Below, one piece after another: positions 8,688-16,945 of a DNA stretch of 64,000 nt. Source of the DNA: Bacterioplanoides pacificum. GTDB lineage: Bacteria > Pseudomonadota > Gammaproteobacteria > Pseudomonadales > Oceanobacteraceae. Numbering within the stretch: the stretch's first letter is position 1; each line of letters opens with the position of its first letter. The stretch lies in contig NZ_JBHRYB010000014.1 of NCBI RefSeq assembly GCF_042648445.1, forward strand, positions 131,001-195,000, in the 5' to 3' direction. Made by a program: the position numbers and the translations under genes. The notes beneath the pieces were generated by a model. That model worked only from the letters and a program-made list of their open reading frames with translations. It had not been told where the DNA came from and searched no databases.

Positions 8688-11108
8688 ATGACGCTTAACC
8701 TGTACCAGCAAACCAGTTATCCCCTGTCTGCCGATTACCTGACGGAAGAGGCACAGCGGCTGCGCCGGCAAAACCCGGCGCTGGCCCGCTGGGCGGCAGG
8801 GCGTGGCATTATTTGTCATCGCCCGGCGACGCAGATCCAGGCACATCTGATGGCTGAGTCGTTATTGCAGAAAGGTCTGATCAGCACCAGCGGCGATTTT
8901 TTTCAGCGCTTAATGGCGCTGGATTGTCTGACGCTGCAGTCGATGTGGCTGGTGGTACATATGACCTATGCGCGGCGTTTATATCTCGATGGCCGGGCGC
9001 TGGCCGCAGCGGATTTTAAACCGCTGCCGCGCGGTCATACCGGGGGGGCGCTGAATATGGTGCCGGCTTATGCCGGCTTGCTGGCGGTGAATCATTTTAC
9101 CAGGCAGCCGCGCGCCTGGTTATTAGGTCAGGGCCATTGTGTTGCTGCTATTGATGCGCTGCAACTGTTAACGGCAACGGCCATTCCCGAACGACAACAA
9201 TTGTATCCACTCGACGATGACGGCCTCAGCCGTTTTGTCGCTGACTGTTACGACACCCGGCTGGATGCTGGCGGCCGACAGATTTCCACCCTGGGAGCAC
9301 ACGTTAATGTACATACTGCCGGTGCCAGAATGGAAGGTGGTTACCTCGGCTTTGCCGGTATGCAATACGCCCATATGCCGTTGCCCGGCGAACGGCTGGT
9401 GGCGTTTTTAAGTGACGGTGCCTTCGAAGAACAACGCGGTACTGACTGGGCGGCGCGCTGGTGGCGGGGAGAGGATACCGGCCTGATTGCACCACTGATG
9501 ATTGCCAACGGCCGGCGTATCGATCAGCGTACCACCATCGCCCAGCAGGGTGGCAGCAGCTGGTTTGTCAGTCATTTACGCAATCAGGGATTTGCACCGT
9601 TTGTAATTGATGGCCGTGATCCGGCGGCTTATATGTGCGCGATTTATTATATGGAAATTCAGCTGAGCCAGGCTTACGAACGTATCCGCCGGGGAGACGC
9701 TGAATATCCGGTGGCGCTGCCGTATTGCATCGCCGAAACGGTGAAAGGTTTTGGTTTTCCGGCGGCGGGTACCGGTGCGGCCCATGATTTACCGCTGGGT
9801 GCTTATCCGGCCCGTAATCCGGAAGCACTGGCATTTTTTAATCAGGGTGCTCAGGCGTTATTTCAGCCACACCAGGACTGGCGTGAAGCGGCTGCCTTAC
9901 TGACTCAGCCGCAGGGCGCAAGCGCGCCTATGGTCGCGGTGAACTGCCCTGAGCCGGACTGGTCGGATCGGCGGGAGTCGGCGATGGCGGCGATCGATCG
10001 TTATTTTATTGAAATTACTGAGGTCAATCCGGCTTTACGGGTGCGGGTCGGAAACCCGGACGAGTTACGCAGTAATGGCATGAGCCAGACGCTTGATCAG
10101 TTTCGTCACCGCGTCACCCGGCCGGAAATTTCAGCCGCAGAAGCCATCGATGGCTGTGTGGTGACGGCTCTTAATGAAGAGGCGGTGGTCAGTGCCTGTC
10201 TTGCCAACCAGGCGGGCATTAATCTGGTGGTGGCTTATGAAGCTTTTGCCATCAAAATGTTATGTGCCCTGCGGCAAACCATTATTTTTTCGCGGCAACA
10301 GAAAGAAGCCGGTGACGCCGCCGGCTGGCTCGGTTTTCCGGTGGTGACCACGTCGCTGATCTGGGAAAACGGCGAACACGATCAGAGTCATCAGGACTGC
10401 GCCTTATCCGAAGGCCTGATGCTGAAAATGGCCGATATGGCGCGGGTGGTGTTTCCGCCCGATGCCAACAGTGCCATGGCGTGTTTACGTAATTGTTATG
10501 GTGATCTGGGGGTTGTCTGGAACCTGGTGGTCAGCCGTACGGTGATGCCGGCCTTTTTTTCGCCCCGCCAGGCGACTCAGCTGGTACAGGATGGTGCTGT
10601 GTGTGTGCGTGGTCATTGTGGCGCTGAACTGCAGTTGGTTGCCTGTGGTGCGCTGCAGTTGCAACAGATGCTGAAAGCTTCAGATCGCCTGCGTCAGCAG
10701 CGGGTATCACACTCGCTGGTGTATCTGCTGGAGCCGGGTCGTTTCCGCCAGCCCAGAGATCGCTGGGAGGCAGAGGTGGTCGCTGACCCGGCGGTGCTGC
10801 AGGCGTTGTTTCCGGCCCGGGTGCGGTATCGTTTGTTGTTAACCCATGGTCGCGCCGAACCTTTGCTGGCCTGTTGCCGCTTGCTGGATCTGGGTCCGCA
10901 GCGTACCCGAGCACTGGGGTATATTAATCGTGGCGGCACGCTCGACAGCGAAACTCTGTTATTTGTTAACGCCTGTAGCTGGGCCCATGTGCTGGCGTCG
11001 CTGGCGCAGTTATGTGGCCAGCAACCGACCCTGTGGCTGACCGAAGAAGAGTGGGCGGCAGTGGATGGTCGCGGAGACCCGTATCACGTTATCCGCCCGG
11101 CATTATAA
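8688..11108 (+). CDS. Divergent phosphoketolase-like TPP enzyme
   Basis: An 806-residue protein (a start at 8631 would add 19) that aligns along its length with xylulose-5-phosphate/fructose-6-phosphate phosphoketolases. The active-site histidines are in place: PRGHTGGALN (about residue 115), GQGHC (about 147), GAHVN (about 205), GAAHDLPLG (about 365) and SHQDC (about 567). The catalytic glutamate region VAYEAFA (about 516) is also kept. However, the usual GDGEAETGP thiamine/metal motif reads LSDGAFEEQRGTDW, so the family is divergent and substrate or activity may differ. Known phosphoketolases give acetyl phosphate from sugar phosphates. It sits 96 bp after nrdD on the same strand and may be co-transcribed. 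Database names for this subfamily should be treated with care. Confidence 0.72.
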   Translation: MTLNLYQQTSYPLSADYLTEEAQRLRRQNPALARWAAGRGIICHRPATQIQAHLMAESLLQKGLISTSGDFFQRLMALDCLTLQSMWLVVHMTYARRLYLDGRALAAADFKPLPRGHTGGALNMVPAYAGLLAVNHFTRQPRAWLLGQGHCVAAIDALQLLTATAIPERQQLYPLDDDGLSRFVADCYDTRLDAGGRQISTLGAHVNVHTAGARMEGGYLGFAGMQYAHMPLPGERLVAFLSDGAFEEQRGTDWAARWWRGEDTGLIAPLMIANGRRIDQRTTIAQQGGSSWFVSHLRNQGFAPFVIDGRDPAAYMCAIYYMEIQLSQAYERIRRGDAEYPVALPYCIAETVKGFGFPAAGTGAAHDLPLGAYPARNPEALAFFNQGAQALFQPHQDWREAAALLTQPQGASAPMVAVNCPEPDWSDRRESAMAAIDRYFIEITEVNPALRVRVGNPDELRSNGMSQTLDQFRHRVTRPEISAAEAIDGCVVTALNEEAVVSACLANQAGINLVVAYEAFAIKMLCALRQTIIFSRQQKEAGDAAGWLGFPVVTTSLIWENGEHDQSHQDCALSEGLMLKMADMARVVFPPDANSAMACLRNCYGDLGVVWNLVVSRTVMPAFFSPRQATQLVQDGAVCVRGHCGAELQLVACGALQLQQMLKASDRLRQQRVSHSLVYLLEPGRFRQPRDRWEAEVVADPAVLQALFPARVRYRLLLTHGRAEPLLACCRLLDLGPQRTRALGYINRGGTLDSETLLFVNACSWAHVLASLAQLCGQQPTLWLTEEEWAAVDGRGDPYHVIRPAL

Positions 11109-11162
11109 CGACTACCCGGGCATAGCCGTGCGGATCCAGGTGAGTTGCGACATCAGATTACC

Positions 11163-11699
11163 TCAGCGGCCGGGTTTAAGCGGGCTGTTTTTAAGGTGAG
11201 CAACAAAATTACAGGGGCCGGTGCGGCTGTCGATCTGGGGAGCAATTAAGCTTTGCCAGGCCAGCCGGCAAGCGCCTCCTGAGCCCGGCAAAGCAACAAT
11301 CAGAGTGTTGTTGGCCAGCCCGGCCAGGGCGCGTGATTGCAGGCTGCTGCTGGCGATATCGGCGAAACTTAATTGCCGGAACTGTTCTCCGAAGCCTTCC
11401 ACTTCCTGATCCAGTAACGGACGAATGGCTTCCGGTGTGCAGTTGCCGGCAGAGAATCCGGTACCACCATTAATAATAATCACCTGAATATCCTGGCTGG
11501 CGATCCAGCTGCTGACACAGGCGCGGATATCGTAACGGTTATGTTTCAGTAAGGCGCGGGCACGAACGGTATGGCCGTCATCCTGCGCCAGTTTGAAAAT
11601 CAGATCGCCGCTGCTGTCGTCGGCGCTGCTGCGGCGGTCGGATAACGTCAGGATGGCGATATTAAGCGGGAAAAACGGGTGTTTAGTGGCATCGCTCAT
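11163..11699 (-). CDS. moaB: MoaB-family molybdenum cofactor protein
   Basis: A 178-residue MoaB/Mog-fold protein with the molybdopterin-binding pattern INGGTGFSAGNCTPEAIRPL and the GSGGACRLAWQSLIAPQI segment. The family adenylylates molybdopterin or supports its insertion, though MoaB itself is dispensable in E. coli. Its start overlaps the mobA stop by 4 bp, so it is translationally coupled as the last gene of moaA-mobA-moaB. A second family member (mog) lies at 18685 on the other strand; together they serve the molybdoenzymes of nitrate respiration. Confidence 0.9.
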   Translation of the reverse strand: MSDATKHPFFPLNIAILTLSDRRSSADDSSGDLIFKLAQDDGHTVRARALLKHNRYDIRACVSSWIASQDIQVIIINGGTGFSAGNCTPEAIRPLLDQEVEGFGEQFRQLSFADIASSSLQSRALAGLANNTLIVALPGSGGACRLAWQSLIAPQIDSRTGPCNFVAHLKNSPLKPGR

Positions 11700-12250
11700 G
11701 ATGATTTCTCAGGTTGATTGCTGATTAATGTCTGCCACTGTGCCGGGGTATTAATATTGATCAGTGTGTCCGGCTGCGGGCAATCAATGGCGCGGGCTTC
11801 GCAGAACTGCAGCAGGGCGCTGACCGAACGTTTGCCCCGCGGGTGAGTGTGGTGATCCAGGTAGCGGATTAATTCCGGTGTTTTGTGTAATACGCAGGGT
11901 AACGCGCTGTTGCGGTAATACGCCGGTTGTTGTTGCGCCGCCGTCAGCAGGGTATGCAGGGTAGCCGTGGTCAGTAACGGCATATCCACCGCAATCACCA
12001 GCACCCACTGATGACGGCACTGAGGCAACAGCGACTGCAGGCCGGACAGTGGCCCGAAGCCGGGTTTGACATCGGTAACCCCAAACTGCGGGTGACTTAA
12101 CAGAATGTCATCACAGCCGGTTTGCCGCAGAACGTTTTGCTGGTGTTGCCACAGCGGAATTCCCTGCCAGCACAGCAGGGCTTTATCCCGTCCCATCCGG
12201 CTGGACTGGCCTCCGGCCAGAATAATGGCGCTGAAGGGAGGTATGGCCAT
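11696..12250 (-). CDS. mobA: Molybdenum cofactor guanylyltransferase
   Basis: Transfers GMP from GTP to Mo-molybdopterin to make the bis-MGD cofactor used by nitrate reductases. The nucleotide-binding start IILAGGQSSRMGRDKALL is canonical, and VLVIAVDMPLL is the metal-binding DMP motif. At 184 residues it is near the family length. It is preceded by a strong AGGAGG ribosome binding site, is 1 bp downstream of moaA, and overlaps moaB. It serves the nitrate reductase that is not in this window. Confidence 0.92.
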   Translation of the reverse strand: MAIPPFSAIILAGGQSSRMGRDKALLCWQGIPLWQHQQNVLRQTGCDDILLSHPQFGVTDVKPGFGPLSGLQSLLPQCRHQWVLVIAVDMPLLTTATLHTLLTAAQQQPAYYRNSALPCVLHKTPELIRYLDHHTHPRGKRSVSALLQFCEARAIDCPQPDTLININTPAQWQTLISNQPEKSS

Positions 12251-12251
12251 A

Positions 12252-13223
12252 TCAGCCTCCTATCATGGCCAGGTGACGAGTCTGGCCGCTGTTTTGCTGA
12301 TGCAGAAAATGACTTTCTTTTTTCCCCACAATCGCCTGTTGCAGAAAATCTTCCACTGCACGGCTGTCGTCGGATTGTAATAAATGGCGGAACGACTGAT
12401 GTTGTTCGGCAAATAAACATAAAAATAATTCTGCCTGACTGGATACCCGTAAACGGTTACAGCTGCTGCAGAAATCTTTGCTGTACGGCATGATTAAACC
12501 AATTCGTCCGGCATAGTCCGGGTGAGCATACTCCAGCGCCGGACCGTCGGTATCCGAGCGTGGTTGCAGCTGCCAGCCATCGGCTAATAATTGTTGGCGG
12601 ATACTATCGCCACTGAGGTGTTGTTGCTGATAAAACCGGGTGTTGTCGTTGGTACGCATTAACTCAATAAATCGCAGCGACAGCGGCCGGTCGCGGATAA
12701 AACGCAAAAAGGCCGGCAGCGACTGACCGTTATGCTGACGCAGTAACACGCTGTTGAGTTTTATTTTATGAAAATTCATCGTCAGTGCCTGATCGATACC
12801 GCTGAGAATATCGTGCAGCCGGTCGGCACCGGTAATACGGGAAAAAATTGCCGGGTCGAGACTGTCGACACTGATATTCAGCGCATCCAGCCCGGCCTGT
12901 TGCCAGCCGGATAATGATTTTTTCAGGTTATAGCCATTGCTTGTCAGGGCGACCTGTTCAATTCCCGGGGTGGTTTTACACAATGCAATAATGTCACATA
13001 AATCACGCCGTAACGCTGGCTCACCGCCGGTCAGGCGAACTTTGCGGGTGCCCTGGCGGGCAAACGCGGTGACCAGCCGGCGGATTTCACCGAGGGTTAA
13101 ATCATCCGCACCCAGGTCACAGTCGTTGCCATCGGGTAAACAATAATTGCAGCGGAAATTACAGCGTTCGGTCAGTGATAAACGCAGATAGGTAAAATGC
13201 CGGGCAAAGCGGTCGGTTAACAT
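12252..13223 (-). CDS. moaA: GTP 3',8-cyclase
   Basis: Radical SAM enzyme for the first step of molybdopterin synthesis. The N-terminal cluster motif is CNFRCNYC and the C-terminal cluster motif is CSSCNRLRVSSQAELFLC. RLTGGEPALR is the SAM-binding segment. The protein ends in the conserved MIGG di-glycine tail. ATG 13223 (323 residues) has a GGAAAGG ribosome binding site; the TTG at 13238 is less likely. First gene of moaA-mobA-moaB, with a long structured upstream region and a NarL-type site. Confidence 0.94.
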   Translation of the reverse strand: MLTDRFARHFTYLRLSLTERCNFRCNYCLPDGNDCDLGADDLTLGEIRRLVTAFARQGTRKVRLTGGEPALRRDLCDIIALCKTTPGIEQVALTSNGYNLKKSLSGWQQAGLDALNISVDSLDPAIFSRITGADRLHDILSGIDQALTMNFHKIKLNSVLLRQHNGQSLPAFLRFIRDRPLSLRFIELMRTNDNTRFYQQQHLSGDSIRQQLLADGWQLQPRSDTDGPALEYAHPDYAGRIGLIMPYSKDFCSSCNRLRVSSQAELFLCLFAEQHQSFRHLLQSDDSRAVEDFLQQAIVGKKESHFLHQQNSGQTRHLAMIGG

Positions 13224-13343
13224 AAAACACCTTTCCAAACGTGGGAGGAGGCAGGGTTTCCCCGGCTTCCCGGTGGCAGAATTGCCACGGCTGATGCGCC
13301 ATAACCGTTAATCACAACTGTTAAAAACAGCCACCGTTAAAAA
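13224..13343 (-). promoter_or_regulatory. moaA: Structured moaA leader, candidate molybdenum-cofactor RNA
   Basis: Read on the minus strand, the 100 or so bases before moaA fold into several stems: TGGCA-ATTC-TGCCA, CCGG-GAAG-CCGG and GGG-GAAA-CCC (a GNRA tetraloop). A longer pairing links GGTGGC with GCCACC. In many gammaproteobacteria the moaA leader is the Moco riboswitch. I see structure in the right place but cannot confirm the conserved Moco core by eye. Confidence 0.4.
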
Positions 13344-13675
13344 TCCCGGTTAAATACAAAACGGCATTAGGCACACCCGCTCGGCGTCAGCAAAATATAA
13401 CGGCTGAAGCGTAGCCCGGGTATTGGCTTCCTGGGATAGCTGTATGCCTCTTTGTGGGTAGTCGGGCCTCCCCTGTGGCTGATTATTGCAACGCCTCAGC
13501 TCAGTCATTTTTATCGTCCGCTGACGTCAGGCGCTGATTATCCGCCGCATGGCGGGTTTAACCGGGAATACCTATTAATAGACAAGTGCGGCCAGTGCTG
13601 TCAGTCCTTGCTCTGTGGCAATTGACTTTACTTTACCGAATATTAGTATGAACCCATATTTGGCTTGACTGGTTT
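13344..13675. other. Divergent moaA/narL intergenic region
   Basis: No coding frame is supported here. The region holds promoters for moaA (minus) and narL (plus) and one NarL-type heptamer pair listed separately. A second foldable stretch on the minus strand, AGGCATACA with TGTGCCT, could extend the moaA leader. Confidence 0.5.
13445..13460. promoter_or_regulatory. NarL-type 7-2-7 site between moaA and narL
   Basis: TGCCTCT-TT-GTGGGTA fits the NarL/NarP heptamer pair TACYYMT-N2-AKRRGTA with one mismatch in each half. It has the same TT spacer and nearly the same right half as the site before nosR. It lies about 220 bp from both moaA and narL. Confidence 0.5.
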
Positions 13676-14338
13676 ATGAAAATGAACAATAAAAAATCGA
13701 CAATTTTGTTGGTAGATGACCACCCGTTATTGCGCAAAGGTCTGAAACAATTACTCGCCTTTGAAGAGGACCTGGAGGTTATTGCAGAAGCCAAAAGTGG
13801 TGTGGAAGCAATCGATCTGGCTGCTGATAATGAGCCGGACCTGATTATTCTGGATCTGCATATGCAGGGTATGGATGGTCTGCAGACACTTACCCGGTTA
13901 CGCGACCGTGGTGTCAGTTCGCGGATTGTTATGCTGACGGTATCTGATGCGGATGATGATGTGCTGGCTGCCATCAGCCAGGGAGCGGATGGTTATTTAT
14001 TAAAAGATACCGATCCGGATGTTTTACTGGAACAGATTAAACAAGCGGTGGATGGCAAAATGGTGCTCAGTGAAGCCGTGACTGAGGTGCTGGCTACCGC
14101 GATCCGCCGCCCGGCTGTCCGCCCGGCATCGGAGCTGGATGCACTGACGGTACGGGAGGTGGAAATTCTGGAATGCATCGCCAAAGGTATGAGTAATAAA
14201 GTGATTGCCCGGGAACTGGATATTTCCGATGGTACCGTCAAAGTACATGTTAAACATTTACTGAAAAAACTCGGCTTACGGTCGCGTGTCGAAGCGGCGG
14301 TTTGGATGGTTAATCAGCAGGCCGAAGGCAAGGCGTAA
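13676..14338 (+). CDS. narL: NarL-family nitrate/nitrite response regulator
   Basis: A 220-residue response regulator: receiver domain at residues 5-125 (acidic VDDHP, phospho-acceptor in ILDLHMQGMDG, switch Lys in LLKDTD) and a LuxR-type HTH at 150-215 (LTVREVEILECIAKGMSNKVIARELDISDGTVKVHVKHLL). The HTH closely follows E. coli NarL. No NarX/NarQ sensor kinase lies beside it, so the partner is elsewhere. NarL-type sites occur before nosR, moaA, norQ and ubiT in this window, so this protein is the natural local regulator. Confidence 0.92.
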   Translation: MKMNNKKSTILLVDDHPLLRKGLKQLLAFEEDLEVIAEAKSGVEAIDLAADNEPDLIILDLHMQGMDGLQTLTRLRDRGVSSRIVMLTVSDADDDVLAAISQGADGYLLKDTDPDVLLEQIKQAVDGKMVLSEAVTEVLATAIRRPAVRPASELDALTVREVEILECIAKGMSNKVIARELDISDGTVKVHVKHLLKKLGLRSRVEAAVWMVNQQAEGKA

Positions 14339-14340
14339 CC

Positions 14341-14371
14341 TTGGCCAGATGTAACTTGGGCCAGATGTAAC
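14341..14371. repeat. Tandem near-identical 15/16-bp repeat between narL and norR
   Basis: TTGGCCAGATGTAAC is followed directly by TTGGGCCAGATGTAAC, right after the narL stop codon. A GC-rich dyad (ACGCCG...CGGCGT, 14381-14407) follows and may end transcription between the convergent genes. Confidence 0.6.
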
Positions 14372-14408
14372 TTTGGCCCGACGCCGATTGCCAGCGGCGG
14401 CCGGCGTG

Positions 14409-15965
14409 TTATTTCAGCCCGAGTTTCTGTGCCAGTTTATGCAGATTGCTGGGGTCCATTCCCAGTTGGCGGGCGGTTTTACTCCAGCTGCCCTGCTGGC
14501 GCTGCAGTTCCTGCAGTACCAGATTTTTCTGAAACTGTTTGACCGCATCTTTCATCACCATTCCCTGTACCTCTGACCAGATTCCGGCCGTTGTTGTATC
14601 GTCAGTCATTAATGCTGCCGGATTGCTCAGCGGTAAATCGAGATCCAGTAACTGACAATTGAGCGTCACAATATCGTGCTGTTGGGCACCGCGGCTGAGT
14701 GCTTTAATTGCTGCCCGGCTGATGACGTGTTCCAGCTCGCGGATATTTCCCGGCCAGCTGTATTGTTGTAACGCCGCTTCGGCATCGGCCGACAAGCGCA
14801 GGCTGCGCAGCCCCAGCCGGGTGCGGTTGAGTTCGAGGAAATGACCGGCCAGTGGTGCAATATCCTGAGGCCGCTCGCGCAATGGCGGAATCGGAATCGG
14901 ATAGACAGATAAGCGATGGTATAAATCGGCGCGGAAGGCACCCTCGGTAATCTGCTGTTTCAGCGAGCGGTTGGTTGCCGCTAATAAACGTACATCCACA
15001 TGGCGGGTTTTATCACTGCCGAGGCGCTGAATTTCACCGTTCTGTAACACCCGTAACAGCTTGGCCTGAACCGGCAGCGGTAACTCACCCACTTCATCAA
15101 GAAACAGTGTGCCTTTGTCGGCACTTTCGAAGCGTCCGGCACGATCGCTGGTGGCGCCGGAAAACGCGCCTTTGACATGACCAAACAATTCACTTTCTGC
15201 CAGTTGTTCCGGTAATGCCGCGCAGTTGATATAAATCATCGGCTGGCTGGCACGGGCACTATGGCGATGGGTGTAACTGGCAAAGACTTCTTTGCCGACG
15301 CCGGTTTCGCCCAGTAATAACACCGGTAAATCCGAACCGGCGACCACTTCCAGCTCTTTTTTGATCTGCCGGATGGCCGGGCTGTTACCAATGATGTCCT
15401 GGTCGGCATCGCTGGTGCCGGCGAGGGTAGTGGGATGGGTCAGATGGGTGCGTCGCAGGGCACGTATTTCTTTTTCCATCATGCTGATATGGATGGCCGT
15501 TTCCAGCACCGGGCGGTAGCTGTCCAGCTTTTCCAGGCGTTGCTGATCGAAGGTGCCGGGTGTCAGCGAGTCCAGTGTTATGGCACCCCAGCGTTCACCG
15601 TTAAGCCACAGGCAACTGCCCATACAGTCGTGTACCGCTAAGGCCGTGCCGGGGTGGCTTTCCAGTAAACCGTCGTAAGGGTCGGGCAGCGGACTGTCGG
15701 GCGGAAAACGCATCGCGTTCTGGGTGGTCATCAGGGCGGACAGCCGCGGGTGCTGTGCCAGACTGAATTTGCGGCCGTGGGCTTCGGCAACCAGCCCGGA
15801 AACCGCCACCGGGCGTAAAAACTCGCCCTGTAGCTGCAATAACACCACAGCACCACAATCAAACCGCTCATGGATACGTTTGACCATATCATCCAGACGT
15901 TCACCGGTTGGTACATCGCGGATTAATTCAGACAACAATTGATATTCGGGCATGTGATATTCCAT
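14409..15965 (-). CDS. norR: NO-responsive sigma-54 activator NorR
   Basis: A 518-residue bacterial enhancer-binding protein with the E. coli NorR layout: N-terminal GAF domain that binds the NO-sensing iron (RFPPDSPLPDPYDGLL aligns with the E. coli sensor segment), AAA+ domain with Walker A GETGVGKE, sigma-54 contact loop GAFSGA and Walker B TLFLDEVGE, and a C-terminal Fis-type HTH (GSWSKTARQLGMDPSNLHKL). It is divergent from the ytfE-like gene, with three GT-N7-AC motifs and a sigma-54 promoter between them. An internal start at 15953 is possible. Confidence 0.94.
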   Translation of the reverse strand: MEYHMPEYQLLSELIRDVPTGERLDDMVKRIHERFDCGAVVLLQLQGEFLRPVAVSGLVAEAHGRKFSLAQHPRLSALMTTQNAMRFPPDSPLPDPYDGLLESHPGTALAVHDCMGSCLWLNGERWGAITLDSLTPGTFDQQRLEKLDSYRPVLETAIHISMMEKEIRALRRTHLTHPTTLAGTSDADQDIIGNSPAIRQIKKELEVVAGSDLPVLLLGETGVGKEVFASYTHRHSARASQPMIYINCAALPEQLAESELFGHVKGAFSGATSDRAGRFESADKGTLFLDEVGELPLPVQAKLLRVLQNGEIQRLGSDKTRHVDVRLLAATNRSLKQQITEGAFRADLYHRLSVYPIPIPPLRERPQDIAPLAGHFLELNRTRLGLRSLRLSADAEAALQQYSWPGNIRELEHVISRAAIKALSRGAQQHDIVTLNCQLLDLDLPLSNPAALMTDDTTTAGIWSEVQGMVMKDAVKQFQKNLVLQELQRQQGSWSKTARQLGMDPSNLHKLAQKLGLK

Positions 15966-15971
15966 AACACG

Positions 15972-16023
15972 GTGAAAATTACCAGAAAGTAAATTCTACA
16001 ATCAAAACCCGGGTTATTTGTAC
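15972..16023 (+). promoter_or_regulatory. Three NorR-type GT-N7-AC enhancer sites
   Basis: GTGAAAATTAC (15972-15982), GTAAATTCTAC (15989-15999) and GTTATTTGTAC (16013-16023) each match the NorR core GT-N7-AC with an AT-rich centre. Three clustered sites is also the arrangement known upstream of E. coli norVW. Confidence 0.7.
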
Positions 16024-16064
16024 CCGTTATGGTTTGACGCGGCGCAATAACCGGGCTTGTTGGC

Positions 16065-16080
16065 TGGCCTGTATCTTGCT
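16065..16080 (+). promoter_or_regulatory. Sigma-54 promoter of the ytfE/norA-like gene
   Basis: TGGCCTGTATCTTGCT matches TGGCAYR-N4-TTGCW with one mismatch and the required GG-N10-GC spacing. It lies just downstream of three NorR-type sites and about 60 bp before ATG 16139. Confidence 0.8.
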
Positions 16081-16138
16081 CCTGTATCTCGCTGATGTGT
16101 TGTTTTAAAACCTATCTGTGTATTTGTCAGGAGAGTTT

Positions 16139-16828
16139 ATGGAAATTCTGGATCGTCGTCTGAGCGATATTGTTACTACGATTCCCGGTGCCCCGGCGTT
16201 ATTACGTCAGCTGGATATTGATTTCTGCAGCGAAGGTCAGCTGAGTTTATCGCAGGTGGTGAGTAGCAAGGACCTGGACGCCGAGCAGCTGGTTGAGGCG
16301 CTGAAACAACTGCAGAGCAGCGAACAGGATTCGCCGGTAAACTGGACAGAGCAACCACGTACCCGGCTGATCAGTCATATTCTTGAGCGTTATCACGCCC
16401 GCCACCGTGAGCAGCTGCCGGCGTTAATGTTTCTGGCGGCTAAAGTCGAGCGGGTGCATGCCCGTGCTGCCGGTTGTCCGCAGGGATTAACCGAGCTGTT
16501 GCGTGATATCAGTCATGAGCTGGAAAGCCATATGATGAAAGAGGAGCAGATCCTGTTTCCGATGCTGGCTGGTGGTATTTACCCTAACGGGCCGATTAAT
16601 GTGATGCAGGATGAACATATCGAACACCTGCAAATGATTAACCGTTTATTCAGTCTGACCAATAATATGAAAGCTCCGGCGGGCGCCTGCAACAGCTGGC
16701 GCACCCTGTATCAGAATCTGGAAGAATTTGCCGATGACCTGATGCAACATATAACGCTGGAAAATTATTTTTTATTTATCCCGGAAGAAATTTCCGAAAA
16801 CACCAGCTGCTGTGGCAGTTGCCAGTAA
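16139..16828 (+). CDS. ytfE: Iron-sulfur cluster repair protein, RIC/YtfE/NorA type
   Basis: A 229-residue hemerythrin-like di-iron protein for nitrosative-stress repair. The N-terminal ScdA_N domain reads DIVTTIPGAPALLRQLDIDF then CSEG where the family normally has CCGG, so the second Cys and a Gly are changed. The hemerythrin domain supplies His/Glu ligands in HARHREQL, ISHELESHMMKEEQILFP, DEHIEHL and QHITLENYFLFIP. The tail SCCGSCQ adds a cysteine cluster that E. coli YtfE lacks. ATG 16139 has an AGGAGA ribosome binding site; a start at 16118 is less likely. The norR/norA divergent pair matches Cupriavidus. Confidence 0.88.
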   Translation: MEILDRRLSDIVTTIPGAPALLRQLDIDFCSEGQLSLSQVVSSKDLDAEQLVEALKQLQSSEQDSPVNWTEQPRTRLISHILERYHARHREQLPALMFLAAKVERVHARAAGCPQGLTELLRDISHELESHMMKEEQILFPMLAGGIYPNGPINVMQDEHIEHLQMINRLFSLTNNMKAPAGACNSWRTLYQNLEEFADDLMQHITLENYFLFIPEEISENTSCCGSCQ

Positions 16829-16945
16829 ATAACGGCAATAAACAAGGATTCAGGCGGCCCGGTAAAACATCCCCCGGCCGTTCTGGATTCACAGCTTTGT
16901 TGCACCACCGTCACTTCCGACAACCATAAAAGCACAGTCATAAAA

